Assembly: GCA_963677245.1 (NCBI GenBank)
Contig: OY781921.1
Coordinates: 2,728,001 to 2,792,000 of the forward strand
Direction: 5' to 3'
DNA from: Saccharicrinis sp963677245
Lineage (GTDB): Bacteria; Bacteroidota; Bacteroidia; Bacteroidales; Marinilabiliaceae
Length of the DNA: 64,000 nucleotides
Of the stretch, positions 24,857-37,200 are shown in pieces (the first letter of the stretch is position 1; each line of letters begins with the position of its first letter). The notes beneath the pieces were generated by a model. That model was given only the letters and a program-made list of their open reading frames with translations, searched no databases and was not told the origin of the DNA. Position numbers and translations under genes: made by a program.

Positions 24857-27055
24857 TTACATCGCTACAATCGTTACTTCGCTTCGTCGGTTGACCTGAT
24901 GTTCTTCTTCGGAACAAGGAACTCCGTCTGCACATCTGTTTTTCAACTTGGTTTCACCGTAACCTTTAGCTGTCATACGCTCACGTGCGATACCTCTTTC
25001 CACCATATAATCCACTGCAGATTGTGCTCTTTTTTGCGATAAAATCTGGTTCGACTGTGAAGAACCCCTTGCATCGGTATGTGAACCTAATTCAATTTTA
25101 ACATCCGGATTATCCTTCAGGAACTGGATCATATCGTCTAGTTCTACGGCAGCATCCTCTCCAATGTTCCATTTTCCAAGGTCATAAAGTATCATAATCT
25201 CAATACTTTTACCAACCTCTGCTTTTTCAAGTTCCAACTGCATAAATTCGTTGATATTTACATATCCGGTATCACGGCCAACTGTGGTATAAGGCATACG
25301 TTTGGTAAAGAATCCCTTCTTGGTAAATACCAGGTTATAATCGGTATTGGCATCCAGCTTTGTTTTAAACTTACCATCCGCACCACTTACGATGGTAGCC
25401 ATATCTCCATTTTTAGCTTCCATGCGAAGTGTAACTTCCGGAATTGGCTTCATGTCTGGCAATAAAAATACATTACCATAAATTCCCCAGAAAGGACGAG
25501 GAATTAAGGCCATTTCAAATTCAGCTGTTTCCGAGCTTAGTGCAATAGTTTCTGAATAAGGGAAATAATCCGTAATATTTACATCTGCAGTAATCGATGC
25601 TATATCTTCCACTTCCGCCACCAGGATACCTTCTGCATCAGTGGTAACTTCTGCAATCAGACTACCATCCGGTCCTGTCAATTTCACCGGTGTATTCTCA
25701 ATAATCTGGCGTGTATTTTTATCAATCAACTTACCCTTTAAACCTTTTTTAAATGAGATATCTTTTAAAACCTTGAATCGGTATATATCATCATCACCTT
25801 TTCCTCCTTCACGGTTAGAAGAAAAGTAACCATTGACACCATCTTCTGCCAGATAAATTCCAAAATCGTCCTTTTCGGTATTGATTGGATATCCCATGTT
25901 TTTCACAGCAAATCCATCACCTTTTTCTTCAGCCACATACATATCTAAACCTCCGACACCGACTCTTCCATTGGAAGCAAAATATAATCTTCCACTCTCA
26001 TGCATAAATGGAAACATTTCGTCACCTTCGGTATTGATGTCTGCTCCCAAATTCAACGGTTCTCCCCATGTGTCACCATCTCTTTTTACATAGTAGATAT
26101 CTGTCCCTCCAATACTGCCGGGCATATTTGATGTGAAATATAAGGTACTTCCATCCGGAGACAAACAAGCATGTCCGCAAGAATATTCCTTATTGTTAAA
26201 AGGCAATTCCTCAGGTTTCATCCACGAACCATCAGCCGCCTTTACAGAGCGAAGAATACGCAAATTATTATACTTGCCTTTTTTACTGGTCAGGTTATCA
26301 ACAAATGTATGCCAGCTATTGCGGGTAATAAACAACTCTTGTCCATCCTTACTAAAAAACACCGGTCCGTCATGATACATACTTCTTAAATCCGTAGAAA
26401 ATAGTGTTGGATTTGAAAACACATTGTCTTCTTTAATTTTAGATGACAATACGTTTAAATAAGGTGTTTCTTTCCAGGCATACTCTCGTTTTATAATATA
26501 ATCTAAATCGCGCGCAGAAGAGAAATACACTTGATTCTCGAACACAAATGGCGCAAAATCTGATTCTTCGGAATTAAAATCCACCTCCTGAATAAGATAT
26601 CTTTCTTCGGAAAGTATTTTTTCGATTTTAGGAAGTGCATTTAATAGCTCCTTGGCTCTTGAGTCATCCGGTTTTCTTGTTTCATACTTTTCAATCATTC
26701 TGTCAGCCTCGGCATACTTACCATTATATTTTAATGCCATGGCATACAAAAACAGCTGATCATCGCTTAAGTTCTTTTCTGAAACATAGGCCAATACCTG
26801 CTCACTTTTGATGGTTTGTCCCACTTTTAAATAGGCTTCACCTAATATTCCCATTACAGAATCGGAAAGCTCCCTGGTTTCGCTCAGTTTTTCGTATCGC
26901 TTAATTGCTTTGGCATAAGCCAGATTTTCGTATGCTTTACCAGCCTGAGCAATCCTGAAAGTGGTTATCAGACTATCAAGCTTATTTTTGTAAGATTGCG
27001 CTGGTAAGGTAAGTTGAATTACCAAGGCAATTATGATGCATGTAATAAATCTCAT
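24857..27055 (-). CDS. TPR/beta-propeller/OmpA-family protein (PorE-like)
   Basis: 732 residues from the ATG at 27055 (signal peptide MRFITCIIIALVIQLTLPAQ); the frame starts 14 codons earlier without adding a signal. Order of parts: TPR-like helices about 25-140; PD40/WD40-like propeller about 150-440 (repeats such as SCGHACLSPDGSTLYFTSN and DEMFPFMHESGRLYFASNG); two carboxypeptidase-regulatory-like beta sandwiches about 450-610; and OmpA C-terminal peptidoglycan-binding domain about 615-732 with LGSHTDARGSSQSNQ and LSQKRAQSAVDYMV. This is the architecture of PorE, a T9SS component, and of OmpA partners found next to PorP/SprF genes. It probably anchors the neighbouring SprF-adhesin machinery to peptidoglycan (inference). 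A dedicated paralogue is more likely than PorE itself because of its place in the adhesin operon. Confidence 0.88.
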   Translation of the reverse strand: MRFITCIIIALVIQLTLPAQSYKNKLDSLITTFRIAQAGKAYENLAYAKAIKRYEKLSETRELSDSVMGILGEAYLKVGQTIKSEQVLAYVSEKNLSDDQLFLYAMALKYNGKYAEADRMIEKYETRKPDDSRAKELLNALPKIEKILSEERYLIQEVDFNSEESDFAPFVFENQVYFSSARDLDYIIKREYAWKETPYLNVLSSKIKEDNVFSNPTLFSTDLRSMYHDGPVFFSKDGQELFITRNSWHTFVDNLTSKKGKYNNLRILRSVKAADGSWMKPEELPFNNKEYSCGHACLSPDGSTLYFTSNMPGSIGGTDIYYVKRDGDTWGEPLNLGADINTEGDEMFPFMHESGRLYFASNGRVGVGGLDMYVAEEKGDGFAVKNMGYPINTEKDDFGIYLAEDGVNGYFSSNREGGKGDDDIYRFKVLKDISFKKGLKGKLIDKNTRQIIENTPVKLTGPDGSLIAEVTTDAEGILVAEVEDIASITADVNITDYFPYSETIALSSETAEFEMALIPRPFWGIYGNVFLLPDMKPIPEVTLRMEAKNGDMATIVSGADGKFKTKLDANTDYNLVFTKKGFFTKRMPYTTVGRDTGYVNINEFMQLELEKAEVGKSIEIMILYDLGKWNIGEDAAVELDDMIQFLKDNPDVKIELGSHTDARGSSQSNQILSQKRAQSAVDYMVERGIARERMTAKGYGETKLKNRCADGVPCSEEEHQVNRRSEVTIVAM

Positions 27056-27199
27056 TTTTTTAGCATTTAGTATTAAGATTAATAAACACAGAGACAAGGA
27101 GACACAGGGTTTTCCAATATAAATGATTCGGAAAAGTTTCTATTCTCATCTCACAATTCATACTTATCAATCTAATGTCTATTGTCAATTATCTACTCT

Positions 27200-28150
27200 C
27201 TAAAAATATCTTGGTGAAATCACTTTGTTTTTCAGGAATCCGTCAAAATCATAACTGATGATTATTTCGTGAGATCCGCTATTATAGCTTCCTAAACCCG
27301 AAACAGAGAAATCATAGGAATATCCAACCATCAACTGTTTGTTTAATTGGATATTGGCTAAAAAGGCCACAGCATCTCCAATACGATAGGTAGCACCTAA
27401 CCAATATTTATTGAGATACAGAACCTGCGTTGTAATATCTGTTGAAGGAGGCGCACCTTCCACCACCTTATTAATAAACGATGGTTTAAATTTTACATCC
27501 TGGTTGATATCAAATACATATCCGGCCATAATAAAATAGTGACGCTTAAGTGATCCCAGGTTGCTGGCTGATGAAAATGTTCCAGCCAAATCCGTTTGAA
27601 TTAATTTAGGAACAGAAGCACCTGCATACCATCGGTCAGTGTACAGATATAATCCCATACCTGCATTGGGTTGTAACTTTTGCTCTATTTCACCTTGAAA
27701 AGAAGCATCAGTTCCGCTTTGTATCGCCAACTCATTCAAACCAACCTTGTAATTATAGATACCTCCTTTAACTCCCATCGAAAGAATCATTTTTTCGGTA
27801 AGGTTAACCCTATAGGCATAATTAAAATTGAAATAGAAATTATTGACCGGTCCAATGTCATCCGAAACAATGGAGAACCCTAATCCCATTTTATAATTGT
27901 TCAGTGGCGTATGCATGGTTACATTATGAGTTCGGGGTGCCCCCTCAAAACCCGTCCATTGAATTCTGGACAGAGCCAGAATATTCATAGCATTTCGGGT
28001 ACCTGCGTACGCCGGATTTACAGAAACAGTATTAAACATGTATTGGGTATACAAAGGCTCCTGTTGTGCTTTTGTTTCTGTTGCATTCATCCCCAAAATA
28101 AAGATGGTAAGCAATCCAATACGATTAATTAGTGATTTTATTTTTTGCAT
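27200..28150 (-). CDS. PorP/SprF family T9SS outer-membrane protein
   Basis: 316 residues. Signal peptide to about residue 28 (NATETKAQ), then the family opening QEPLYTQYMFNTVSVNPAYAG, followed by a beta-barrel with NYKMGLGFSIVSDDIGPVN and the DVKFKPSFINKVVEG motif. In F. johnsoniae SprF is needed to deliver the giant adhesin SprB to the surface and is encoded just after it; PorP is the core homologue and binds type B sorting domains. Here the gene follows the giant type B protein by 73 bases, so it is most likely that protein's dedicated export partner. Confidence 0.93.
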   Translation of the reverse strand: MQKIKSLINRIGLLTIFILGMNATETKAQQEPLYTQYMFNTVSVNPAYAGTRNAMNILALSRIQWTGFEGAPRTHNVTMHTPLNNYKMGLGFSIVSDDIGPVNNFYFNFNYAYRVNLTEKMILSMGVKGGIYNYKVGLNELAIQSGTDASFQGEIEQKLQPNAGMGLYLYTDRWYAGASVPKLIQTDLAGTFSSASNLGSLKRHYFIMAGYVFDINQDVKFKPSFINKVVEGAPPSTDITTQVLYLNKYWLGATYRIGDAVAFLANIQLNKQLMVGYSYDFSVSGLGSYNSGSHEIIISYDFDGFLKNKVISPRYF

Positions 28151-28173
28151 GATTATTCAGATTATTAAATATT

Positions 28174-28214
28174 GAGGTAAGAGTTAACAGATTAAATTCT
28201 ATCACCCTTACCTC
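28174..28214 (-). promoter_or_regulatory. Hairpin between giant adhesin and sprF-like gene
   Basis: GAGGTAAG (28174-28181) and CTTACCTC (28207-28214) form an 8-base stem around a 25-base AT-rich loop, without a T run after it. It may be a partial terminator, or an RNA processing or stability element that sets the ratio of adhesin to SprF; function not shown. Confidence 0.35.
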
Positions 28215-28223
28215 TATTCACTT

Positions 28224-31200
28224 TTAACGATTTAGATAAATGTATCCGTTCATTTTTTTATTGATATCATGAATATGAATGATATAATAATATGTACCTA
28301 CCGGAAGTTCTTTACCAATGCTGAAACCAACATTTGATTCACCATTCCAGTTATTTTCGTATTTGGTTTGTTTGTATACAATGTTACCCCAACGGTTAAA
28401 TATTTCGATACTTACTTTTGTATATTGATTTAACCATTCGATGTAGTACACATCATTTTCTCCGTCACCATTCGGAGAGAAACCTTCATATAGTGGGAGA
28501 TCTTCTTCTGTGTAACATTTATCTTCATCCAATCTGTTTGGCACACCATCATTGTCGCAATCTCCGGTGGATTCATCTCCATCTAAAACGCCATCGTCAT
28601 CTGAATCGGTATCTGCATAATCAGGAGTTCCATCCAGGTCTGTATCTACATTACCTTCTTCGCTATCTAAAATTCCATCGGCATCGGAATCCAAATCTAA
28701 ATAGTTGCCATCACCATCATTATCCACGTCCGTATCACCTTCATCCGCATCTAAAATACCATCCCCATCAGAATCTAAATCCTTATAATTTGGTGCACCG
28801 TCGCCATCCTTATCCACATTTCCTTCGTCTTCATCCCATATGCCATCGTTGTCTGAATCCAAGTCACGGTAATCAGGGATGCTATCGCCATCTGTATCTA
28901 TGTTTCCTTCATCGGCATCTAAAATGCCATCTGCATCCGAATCCAGATCTAAATAGTTTCCATCACCATCATTATCTTCATCAACACTTCCTTCGTCTGC
29001 ATCAGCAATACCATCACCGTCTGAATCTAAATCCTTATAATTTGGTGTTCCATCATCATCTTTGTCTGCGTTTCCTTCATCAGCATCCAATATGCCATCA
29101 TTGTCAGAATCTAAATCACGGTAATCCGGAATGCTATCGCCATCTGTATCCACGTTGCCTTCATCCGCATCTAAAATGCCATCGGCATCCGAATCCAGAT
29201 CTAAATAGTTGCCATCACCATCATTATCTTCATCAACACTTCCTTCGTCTGCATCGGAAATACCATCTCCATCAGAATCTAAATCTTTATAATTTGGTGT
29301 TCCATCACCATCTTTGTCTTCGTTTCCTTCATCAGCATCCAATATGCCATCATTGTCAGAATCCAAATCACGGTAATCAGAAATGCTATCACCATCCGTA
29401 TCAATATTGCCTTCATTCGCATCAGAAATTCCATCATTATCGGAATCTAAGTCTTTATAATTACCAGATCCGTCGTTATCTGTATCTTCGGCACCTTCTT
29501 CTTTATCACTAATGGTATCATTATCTGAATCCTCATCTTTATAGTCAGGAATCGAATCTCCATCAGTGTCTACATTTCCTTCTTCGGCGTCGGAGATACT
29601 ATCATTATCTGAATCTGTATCATTTTTATCCAGAATTCCATCGCCATCTGTATCTTCCTCTCCTTCTACCTCGTTTGGAATTCCGTCATTATCATTATCA
29701 GTATCAACAATTGTTATGGTAACTGTTGCACTAGCACATCCCTGAAGCGTTCCATTGTCGCATACTTCATACATAAACGTATCCTGGCCAATATAACCGT
29801 CGTTTGGTGTATAGGTATATGTTCCATCTGAATGGATTACCAAGGTACCATGGTTAACATTATTCAGAGGAGTTGTATTAATAGTTAAATCATCTTCGTC
29901 TGCATCTGTGTCATTGACAAGTAAAGATGTTCCATTTAACACTTCTCCATCATTTACAGTCGCTTCATCATTCATGGCTACAGGAGCTGTATTTGTTGAA
30001 GCTATGGTAATATTAACAATTGCTGTTGCACATTCTTGTGGAGTTCCATCGTCACAAACTTGGTATGTAAATGAATCTGTGCCAATATACCCGGCATTTG
30101 GCGTATAGGTATACGTAGCATCTGTATTAATCACCAAAGTACCATTAGTTACATCGGAAACCGGAGTTATATTGATACTTAACAAATCATCCTCCGGATC
30201 GCTATCGTTATTCAACAACGATGATCCGTTTAAGATGCCGTCCTGATCTACAGTTCCTTCATCATTAGCAGCAATAGGCGCATCATTCACTTCATTAACT
30301 GTTATAGTAACAGTTGCACTTGAGCAAGCTGCAGGATCTGCATCATCACAAACCTCATACACAAAGGAATCCGTTCCTGCAAAATCTTTATTTGGTGTAT
30401 ATGTGTAGGTTCCGTCAGTATTGATAACTAATACTCCGTTTGAAACACCGGTTATCGGAGTTGTATTAATAGTCAACTCACCTTCTTCAGGATCACTATC
30501 ATTCTCTAATAAAGATGTTCCGTTTAATATGGCATCTTCATCAACAGAAGCCACATCATCAATTGCTACTGGCGCATCATTACTACCATTAATATTAATA
30601 GTAACAGTTGCTGTTGCACAAGCCGACGGAGTACCATTATCACACACTTCATACACAAAAGAATCTGTTCCGGTATAGTTACTGTTTGGCGTATACGTGT
30701 AGGTTCCATCCGTATTAATTACTAATGTTCCGTTTGAAACATTAGATACAGGAGTTGTATTAATCGTTAAAACATGACCTTCCGGATCACTATCATTCTC
30801 CAACAATGAAGTTCCTTCAAGCATAGTATCTTCTGTAATAGTAGCTTCGTCATCTGTTGCAACCGGCGCATCATTAACAGTATTTACTGTAATAACTACA
30901 ACAGCAGAAGAACAAGCTATTGGCGTTCCATTGTCGCATATTTCATACATAAATGAATCCGTTCCCGAATACTCTGCATTAGGTGTATACGTGTACGTTC
31001 CATCTGTATTAATTACCAATGTACCGTTTGAAACATCAGATAAAGGAGTTGTATTAATAGAAAGATCGTCTCCATCTATATCTGAATCATTATTCAATAG
31101 CGAAGTGCCATTCAAAACTTCATCTTCATTAATGCTTCCTGAATCATTATTGGCAACAGGTGCATCATTTACAGGATTTACATTAATTGTTATAGTATAT

Positions 31201-34200
31201 GCATTTGTTGAGTTATCTATACCATCATTTACTCGGAAATTAAATGTTGTATAATCCTCACCAAATTCGTTCTCTGCTGGCTTATAAAGTAAGGTACTCA
31301 GGTCTCCTTGCGTGATTTGCTGAGAAACAACAAGCTCCTCGCCACTATCCACAACCTTATTACTATTGCCATCGATATAAAGTGTTCCTTTAGCAGGCAA
31401 TGCTGAAATAATTACTTGATTGAATTCAGATCCCGCATCAACATCTGAAAAAGCAAATTCGGATCCATCAAATACATAATCAATATCTTCGTCTGTGGTA
31501 ATTTCTGTGTCCTCAGATGTAGGAGGTGTATTATCAGAAACATTTATACTCATTGTATTGGCCACTTCAGAATTGACATTACCATCGTTCACATAAAAGG
31601 TGAATGAAGTATATGGCGTTCCGCTATCATTATTACCCGGTATAAAGCTTAACTTATCTACATCTGCGACCGGGATATTTTGATTTGCTGTGATATTTTC
31701 TCCGTCATTAGCTCCATTACTATTTATGTCCAGGAATAATTCTCCAGCACTTTCAACACTTGCTATTTGTATATGAGCCATAGCATCTCCATCTGCATCA
31801 TCATATGGAAATTCAGCTATTTCAAATACTTTTAGCTCGTTGATTTTTGTGCTTACTGTATTATCACCGGAAGTAGGCGCATCGTTCATTGAGTTTATCG
31901 TAATAGAAACACTTACCGTATTTCCATCCACAGTTCCGTCATTTACAGTATAGCTAAAGCTATCACTTATTGTTTCGGAACCGTTATGTTGATATGTAAA
32001 TGTACCATCCTGATTTAAAGTTAATGTACCATTTATCACATCATCAACCAATGTAGCATTCAGCACATCCCCATCTTCATCAGTATCATTATCTAATACA
32101 GAATTATTTCCTCCGTCTAAAGCAATTGCCGACTCTCCTTCATTCACTGTAATCACATCCTCTGCTGCTACCGGAGTATCGTTAACCTCTGTAACAGTAA
32201 TGGTAACTGTCGCTGAATTGGAGACCTGTGCGTCATTATCTTCTACAGTATAAGTAAAAGTAATATCGCCAGTTGGCTCTGATCCATTATGATTATAGGT
32301 TACTGTTCCGTTGCCATTATCCGTTAAATTGCCGTTTGATACAGCACTTAAAGTAATGGTAGCATCATTGATGGTTCCATCTACATCAGTATCATTATTT
32401 GTTAAGTCAATGATGACTGATCCACCTTCGTTAACTGTACCTGAATCATTATTGGCAACAGGAGCATCGTTAACCTCTGTAACAGTAATGGTTACTGTTG
32501 CTAAATTAGATACCTGAGCGTCATTATCTTCTACCGTATAAGTAAAAGTAATATCACCCGATGGCTCCGATCCATTGTGATTATAGGTTACTGTTCCGTT
32601 GCCATTATCCGTTAAACTGCCGTTTGATACAGCACTTAAAGTAATGGTAGCATCATTGATGGTTCCGTCTACATCTGTATCGTTATCGGTTAAATCAATG
32701 ATGACTGAACCGCCTTCGTTAACTGATCCGGAATCATCGTTAGCTACCGGAGTGTCATTAACCTCAGTAACAGTTATGGTTACTGTTGCTGAATTGGAGA
32801 CCTGAGCATCATTATCTTCTACGGTATAAGTAAAAGTAATATCACCTGCTGGCTCCGATCCATTATGATTAAAGGTTACTGTTCCGTTGCCATTATCCGT
32901 TAAACTGCCGTTTGATACAGCACTTAAAGTAATGGTAGCATCATTGATGGTTCCGTCTACATCTGTATCATTATCTGTTAAGTCAATAATAACTGATCCA
33001 CCTTCGTTAACTGATCCGGAATCATCGTTAGCTACCGGGGTATCATTAACCTCTGTAACAGTAATGGTTACTGTTGCTAAATTAGAGACCTGAGCGTCAT
33101 TATCTTCTACCATATAAGTAAAAGTAATATCACCCGATGGCTCCGATCCATTGTGATTATAGGTTACTGTTCCGTTGCCATTATCCGTTAAACTGCCGTT
33201 TGATACAGCACTTAAAGTAATGGTAGCATCATTGATGGTTCCGTCTACATCTGTATCGTTATCGGTTAAATCAATGATGACTGAACCGCCTTCGTTAACT
33301 GTACCTGAATCATTGGTAGCAACTGGTGCATCGTTGACCTCGTTTACAGTAATTTTAATTGTGGCTGGATTAGAAGTTTCTCCTCCGTCATCATTTACAG
33401 TATATGAGATTGATGCCTCACCACTAAAATCAGTAGCAGGAGTATATGAAACAATACCATTTTCATCAACCGACCAGTTTCCATTGCTTGTAAATGTATC
33501 CTGAATACCAGGTGCAGTAGGATCTAAATCTACACTTGCAATGTTAATGGTTCCATCTGAATCTGAATCATTAGTAATCACATTAATAGTTACTTGTGTA
33601 TCTTCTTCTGTTGATCCTGAATCATTAGTAGCTATTGGTGCATCATTAACTGCTCCAACTGAAATACCAATTACTGCAATATTAGAAATTACACCACTAT
33701 TATCTTCAATAGTATAATTAATGCTCGCACTTCCAAAATAACCATCCGCTGGAATGTAGCTTAAGTTACCAAGTGCATCTATGCTATAGCTTCCAATACC
33801 TGCAATAATAAGATCCGATGAGGAATTACCTGTATTTCCGACATCTGAAGGATCTATTAACGTAATGCTTGACGTTACAATACTTCCATCAACATCCGTG
33901 TCATTAGATCCAATTGTATTAATTACAATTGGTGTATCTTCCGGTGTATTATTACCTGTATCATTTACGGCTACTGGTGCATCGTTACTTCCATTGATGG
34001 TGATGCTTAAACTGCCGGTATCGCTACCGCCATTGCCATCGATGACTGTGTAAGTGAACGTTTCTGTCAGTGTTTCGCCGGATGACAATGCATTGACTGT
34101 AGCATTCCCGTTATTTAAACTATAAACAAAAGTTCCATCGGTGTCCCAGTTTAAGCTTCCGTAGCTTCCTGTGATATCAGTAGCGGCATTGCTTTCGCCG

Positions 34201-37200
34201 TCAATCTGACTTACGCTTAGCGCATCTCCTTCTGCATCCGTATCATCAGATATTAAAGTACTTGTTTGACTAACACTTGCTGTACCTTCGGTAATACTCT
34301 CTGTGTCGTCTACAGCTACTGGTGCATCGTTACTTCCATTGATAGTAATCGTTAAACTTCCGGTATCACTACCGCCATTGCCATCAATAACGGTGTAAGT
34401 GAACGTTTCTGTCAGTGTTTCACCGGATGACAATGCATTAACTGTAGCGTCGCTGTTATTTAAACTATATACGAAAGTTCCATCGGTGTCCCAGTTTAAG
34501 CTTCCGTAGCTTCCTGTGATATCAGTTGCGGCATTGCTTTCGCCGTCAATCTGACTTACGCTTAGCGCATCTCCTTCTGCATCCGTATCATCAGATATTA
34601 AAGTACTTGTTTGACTAACACTTGCTGTACCTTCGGTAATACTCTCTGTGTCGTCTACAGCTACTGGTGCATCGTTACTTCCATTGATAGTAATCGTTAA
34701 ACTTCCGGTATCACTACCGCCATTGCCATCAATAACGGTGTAAGTGAACGTTTCTGTCAGTGTTTCACCGGATGACAATGCATTAACTGTAGCGTCGCTG
34801 TTATTTAAACTATATACGAAAGTTCCATCGGTGTCCCAGTTTAAGCTTCCGTAGCTTCCTGTGATATCAGTTGCGGCATTGCTTTCGCCGTCAATCTGAC
34901 TTACGCTTAGCGCATCTCCTTCAGCATCTGTATCATCTGATATTAAAGTACTTGTTTGACTAACACTTGCTGCACCTTCGGTGATACTTTCTGTATCATC
35001 AACTGCTACTGGAGCATCGTTACTTCCATTGATAGTAATCGTTAAACTTCCGGTATCACTACCGCCATTGCCATCAATAACGGTGTAAGTGAACGTTTCT
35101 GTCAGTGTTTCACCGGATGACAATGCATTGACTGTAGCGTTGCTATTATTTAAACTATATACGAAAGTTCCATCGGTATCCCAGTTTAAGCTTCCGTAGC
35201 TTCCTGTGATATCGGTTGCGGCATTGCTTTCACCGTCAATCTGACTTACGCTTAGCGCATCTCCTTCTGCATCTGTATCATCAGATATTAAAGTACTTGT
35301 TTGACTAACACTCGCTGTACCTTCGGTGATACTCTCTGTGTCGTCTACAGCTACTGGTGCATCGTTACTTCCATTGATGGTGATACTTAAACTGCCGGTA
35401 TCGCTACCGCCATTGCCATCAATTACTGTGTAAGTGAACGTTTCGGTCAGTGTTTCGCCGGATGACAATGCATTAACTGTAGCGTTGCTGTTATTTAAAC
35501 TATATACGAAAGTTCCATCGGTGTCCCAGTTTAAGCTTCCGTAGCTTCCTGTGATATCAGTTGCGGCATTGCTTTCGCCGTCAATCTGACTTACGCTTAG
35601 CGCATCTCCTTCAGCATCTGTATCATCTGATATTAAAGTACTTGTTTGACTAACACTTGCTGCACCTTCGGTGATACTTTCTGTATCATCAACTGCTACT
35701 GGAGCATCGTTACTTCCATTGATAGTAATCGTTAAACTTCCGGTATCACTACCGCCATTGCCATCAATAACGGTGTAAGTGAACGTTTCAGTCAGTGTTT
35801 CACCGGATGACAATGCATTGACTGTAGCGTTGCTATTATTTAAACTATATACGAAAGTTCCATCGGTATCCCAGTTTAAGCTTCCGTAGCTTCCTGTGAT
35901 ATCGGTTGCGGCATTGCTTTCACCGTCAATCTGACTTACGCTTAGCGCATCTCCTTCTGCATCTGTATCATCAGATATTAAAGTACTTGTTTGACTAACA
36001 CTCGCTGTACCTTCGGTGATACTCTCTGTGTCGTCTACAGCTACTGGTGCATCGTTACTTCCATTGATGGTGATACTTAAACTGCCGGTATCGCTACCGC
36101 CATTGCCATCAATTACTGTGTAAGTGAACGTTTCGGTCAGTGTTTCGCCGGATGACAATGCATTAACTGTAGCGTTGCTGTTATTTAAACTATATACGAA
36201 AGTTCCATCGGTATCCCAGTTTAAGCTTCCGTAGCTTCCTGTGATATCGGTTGCGGCATTGCTTTCACCGTCAATCTGACTTACTGATAACACATCTCCT
36301 TCTGCATCTGTATCATCTGAGATTAAAGTGCTTGTTTGACTAACACTTGCTGTACCTTCGGTAATACTCTCTGTGTCGTCTACAGCTACTGGTGCATCGT
36401 TACTTCCATTGATAGTAATCGTTAAACTGCCGGTATCACTACCGCCATTGCCATCAATTACTGTGTAAGTGAACGTTTCAGTCAGTGTTTCACCGGATGA
36501 CAATGCATTAACTGTAGCGTTGCTATTATTTAAACTATATACGAAAGTTCCATCGGTATCCCAGTTTAAGCTTCCGTAGCTTCCTGTGATATCGGTTGCG
36601 GCATTGCTTTCACCGTCAATCTGACTTACGCTTAGCGCATCTCCTTCTGCATCTGTATCATCAGATATTAAAGTACTTGTTTGACTAACACTCGCTGTAC
36701 CTTCGGTGATACTCTCTGTGTCGTCTACAGCTACTGGTGCATCGTTACTTCCATTGATGGTGATACTTAAACTGCCGGTATCGCTACCGCCATTGCCATC
36801 AATTACTGTGTAAGTGAACGTTTCGGTCAGTGTTTCGCCGGATGACAATGCATTAACTGTAGCGTTGCTGTTATTTAAACTATATACGAAAGTTCCATCG
36901 GTATCCCAGTTTAAGCTTCCGTAGCTTCCTGTGATATCGGTTGCGGCATTGCTTTCACCGTCAATCTGACTTACTGATAACACATCTCCTTCTGCATCTG
37001 TATCATCTGAGATTAAAGTGCTTGTTTGACTAACACTTGCTGTACCTTCGGTAATACTCTCTGTGTCGTCTACAGCTACTGGTGCATCGTTACTTCCATT
37101 GATAGTAATCGTTAAACTGCCGGTATCACTACCGCCATTGCCATCAATTACTGTGTAAGTGAACGTTTCAGTCAGTGTTTCACCGGATGACAATGCATTG

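Noticed and set aside
24857..27055. Calling the OmpA-family gene PorE itself
   Set aside because: Architecture matches, but its place after a SprF-like gene in an adhesin operon fits a dedicated paralogue better; many genomes hold several.
28418..29512. 364-codon plus-strand frame rich in His, Leu and Arg
   Set aside because: It is the antisense shadow of the Asp-rich TSP3 repeats; low-complexity composition, no signal or family.
32311..33504. Series of 68-109 codon plus-strand frames starting alike every 288 bases
   Set aside because: Antisense shadow of the four 96-residue repeats.
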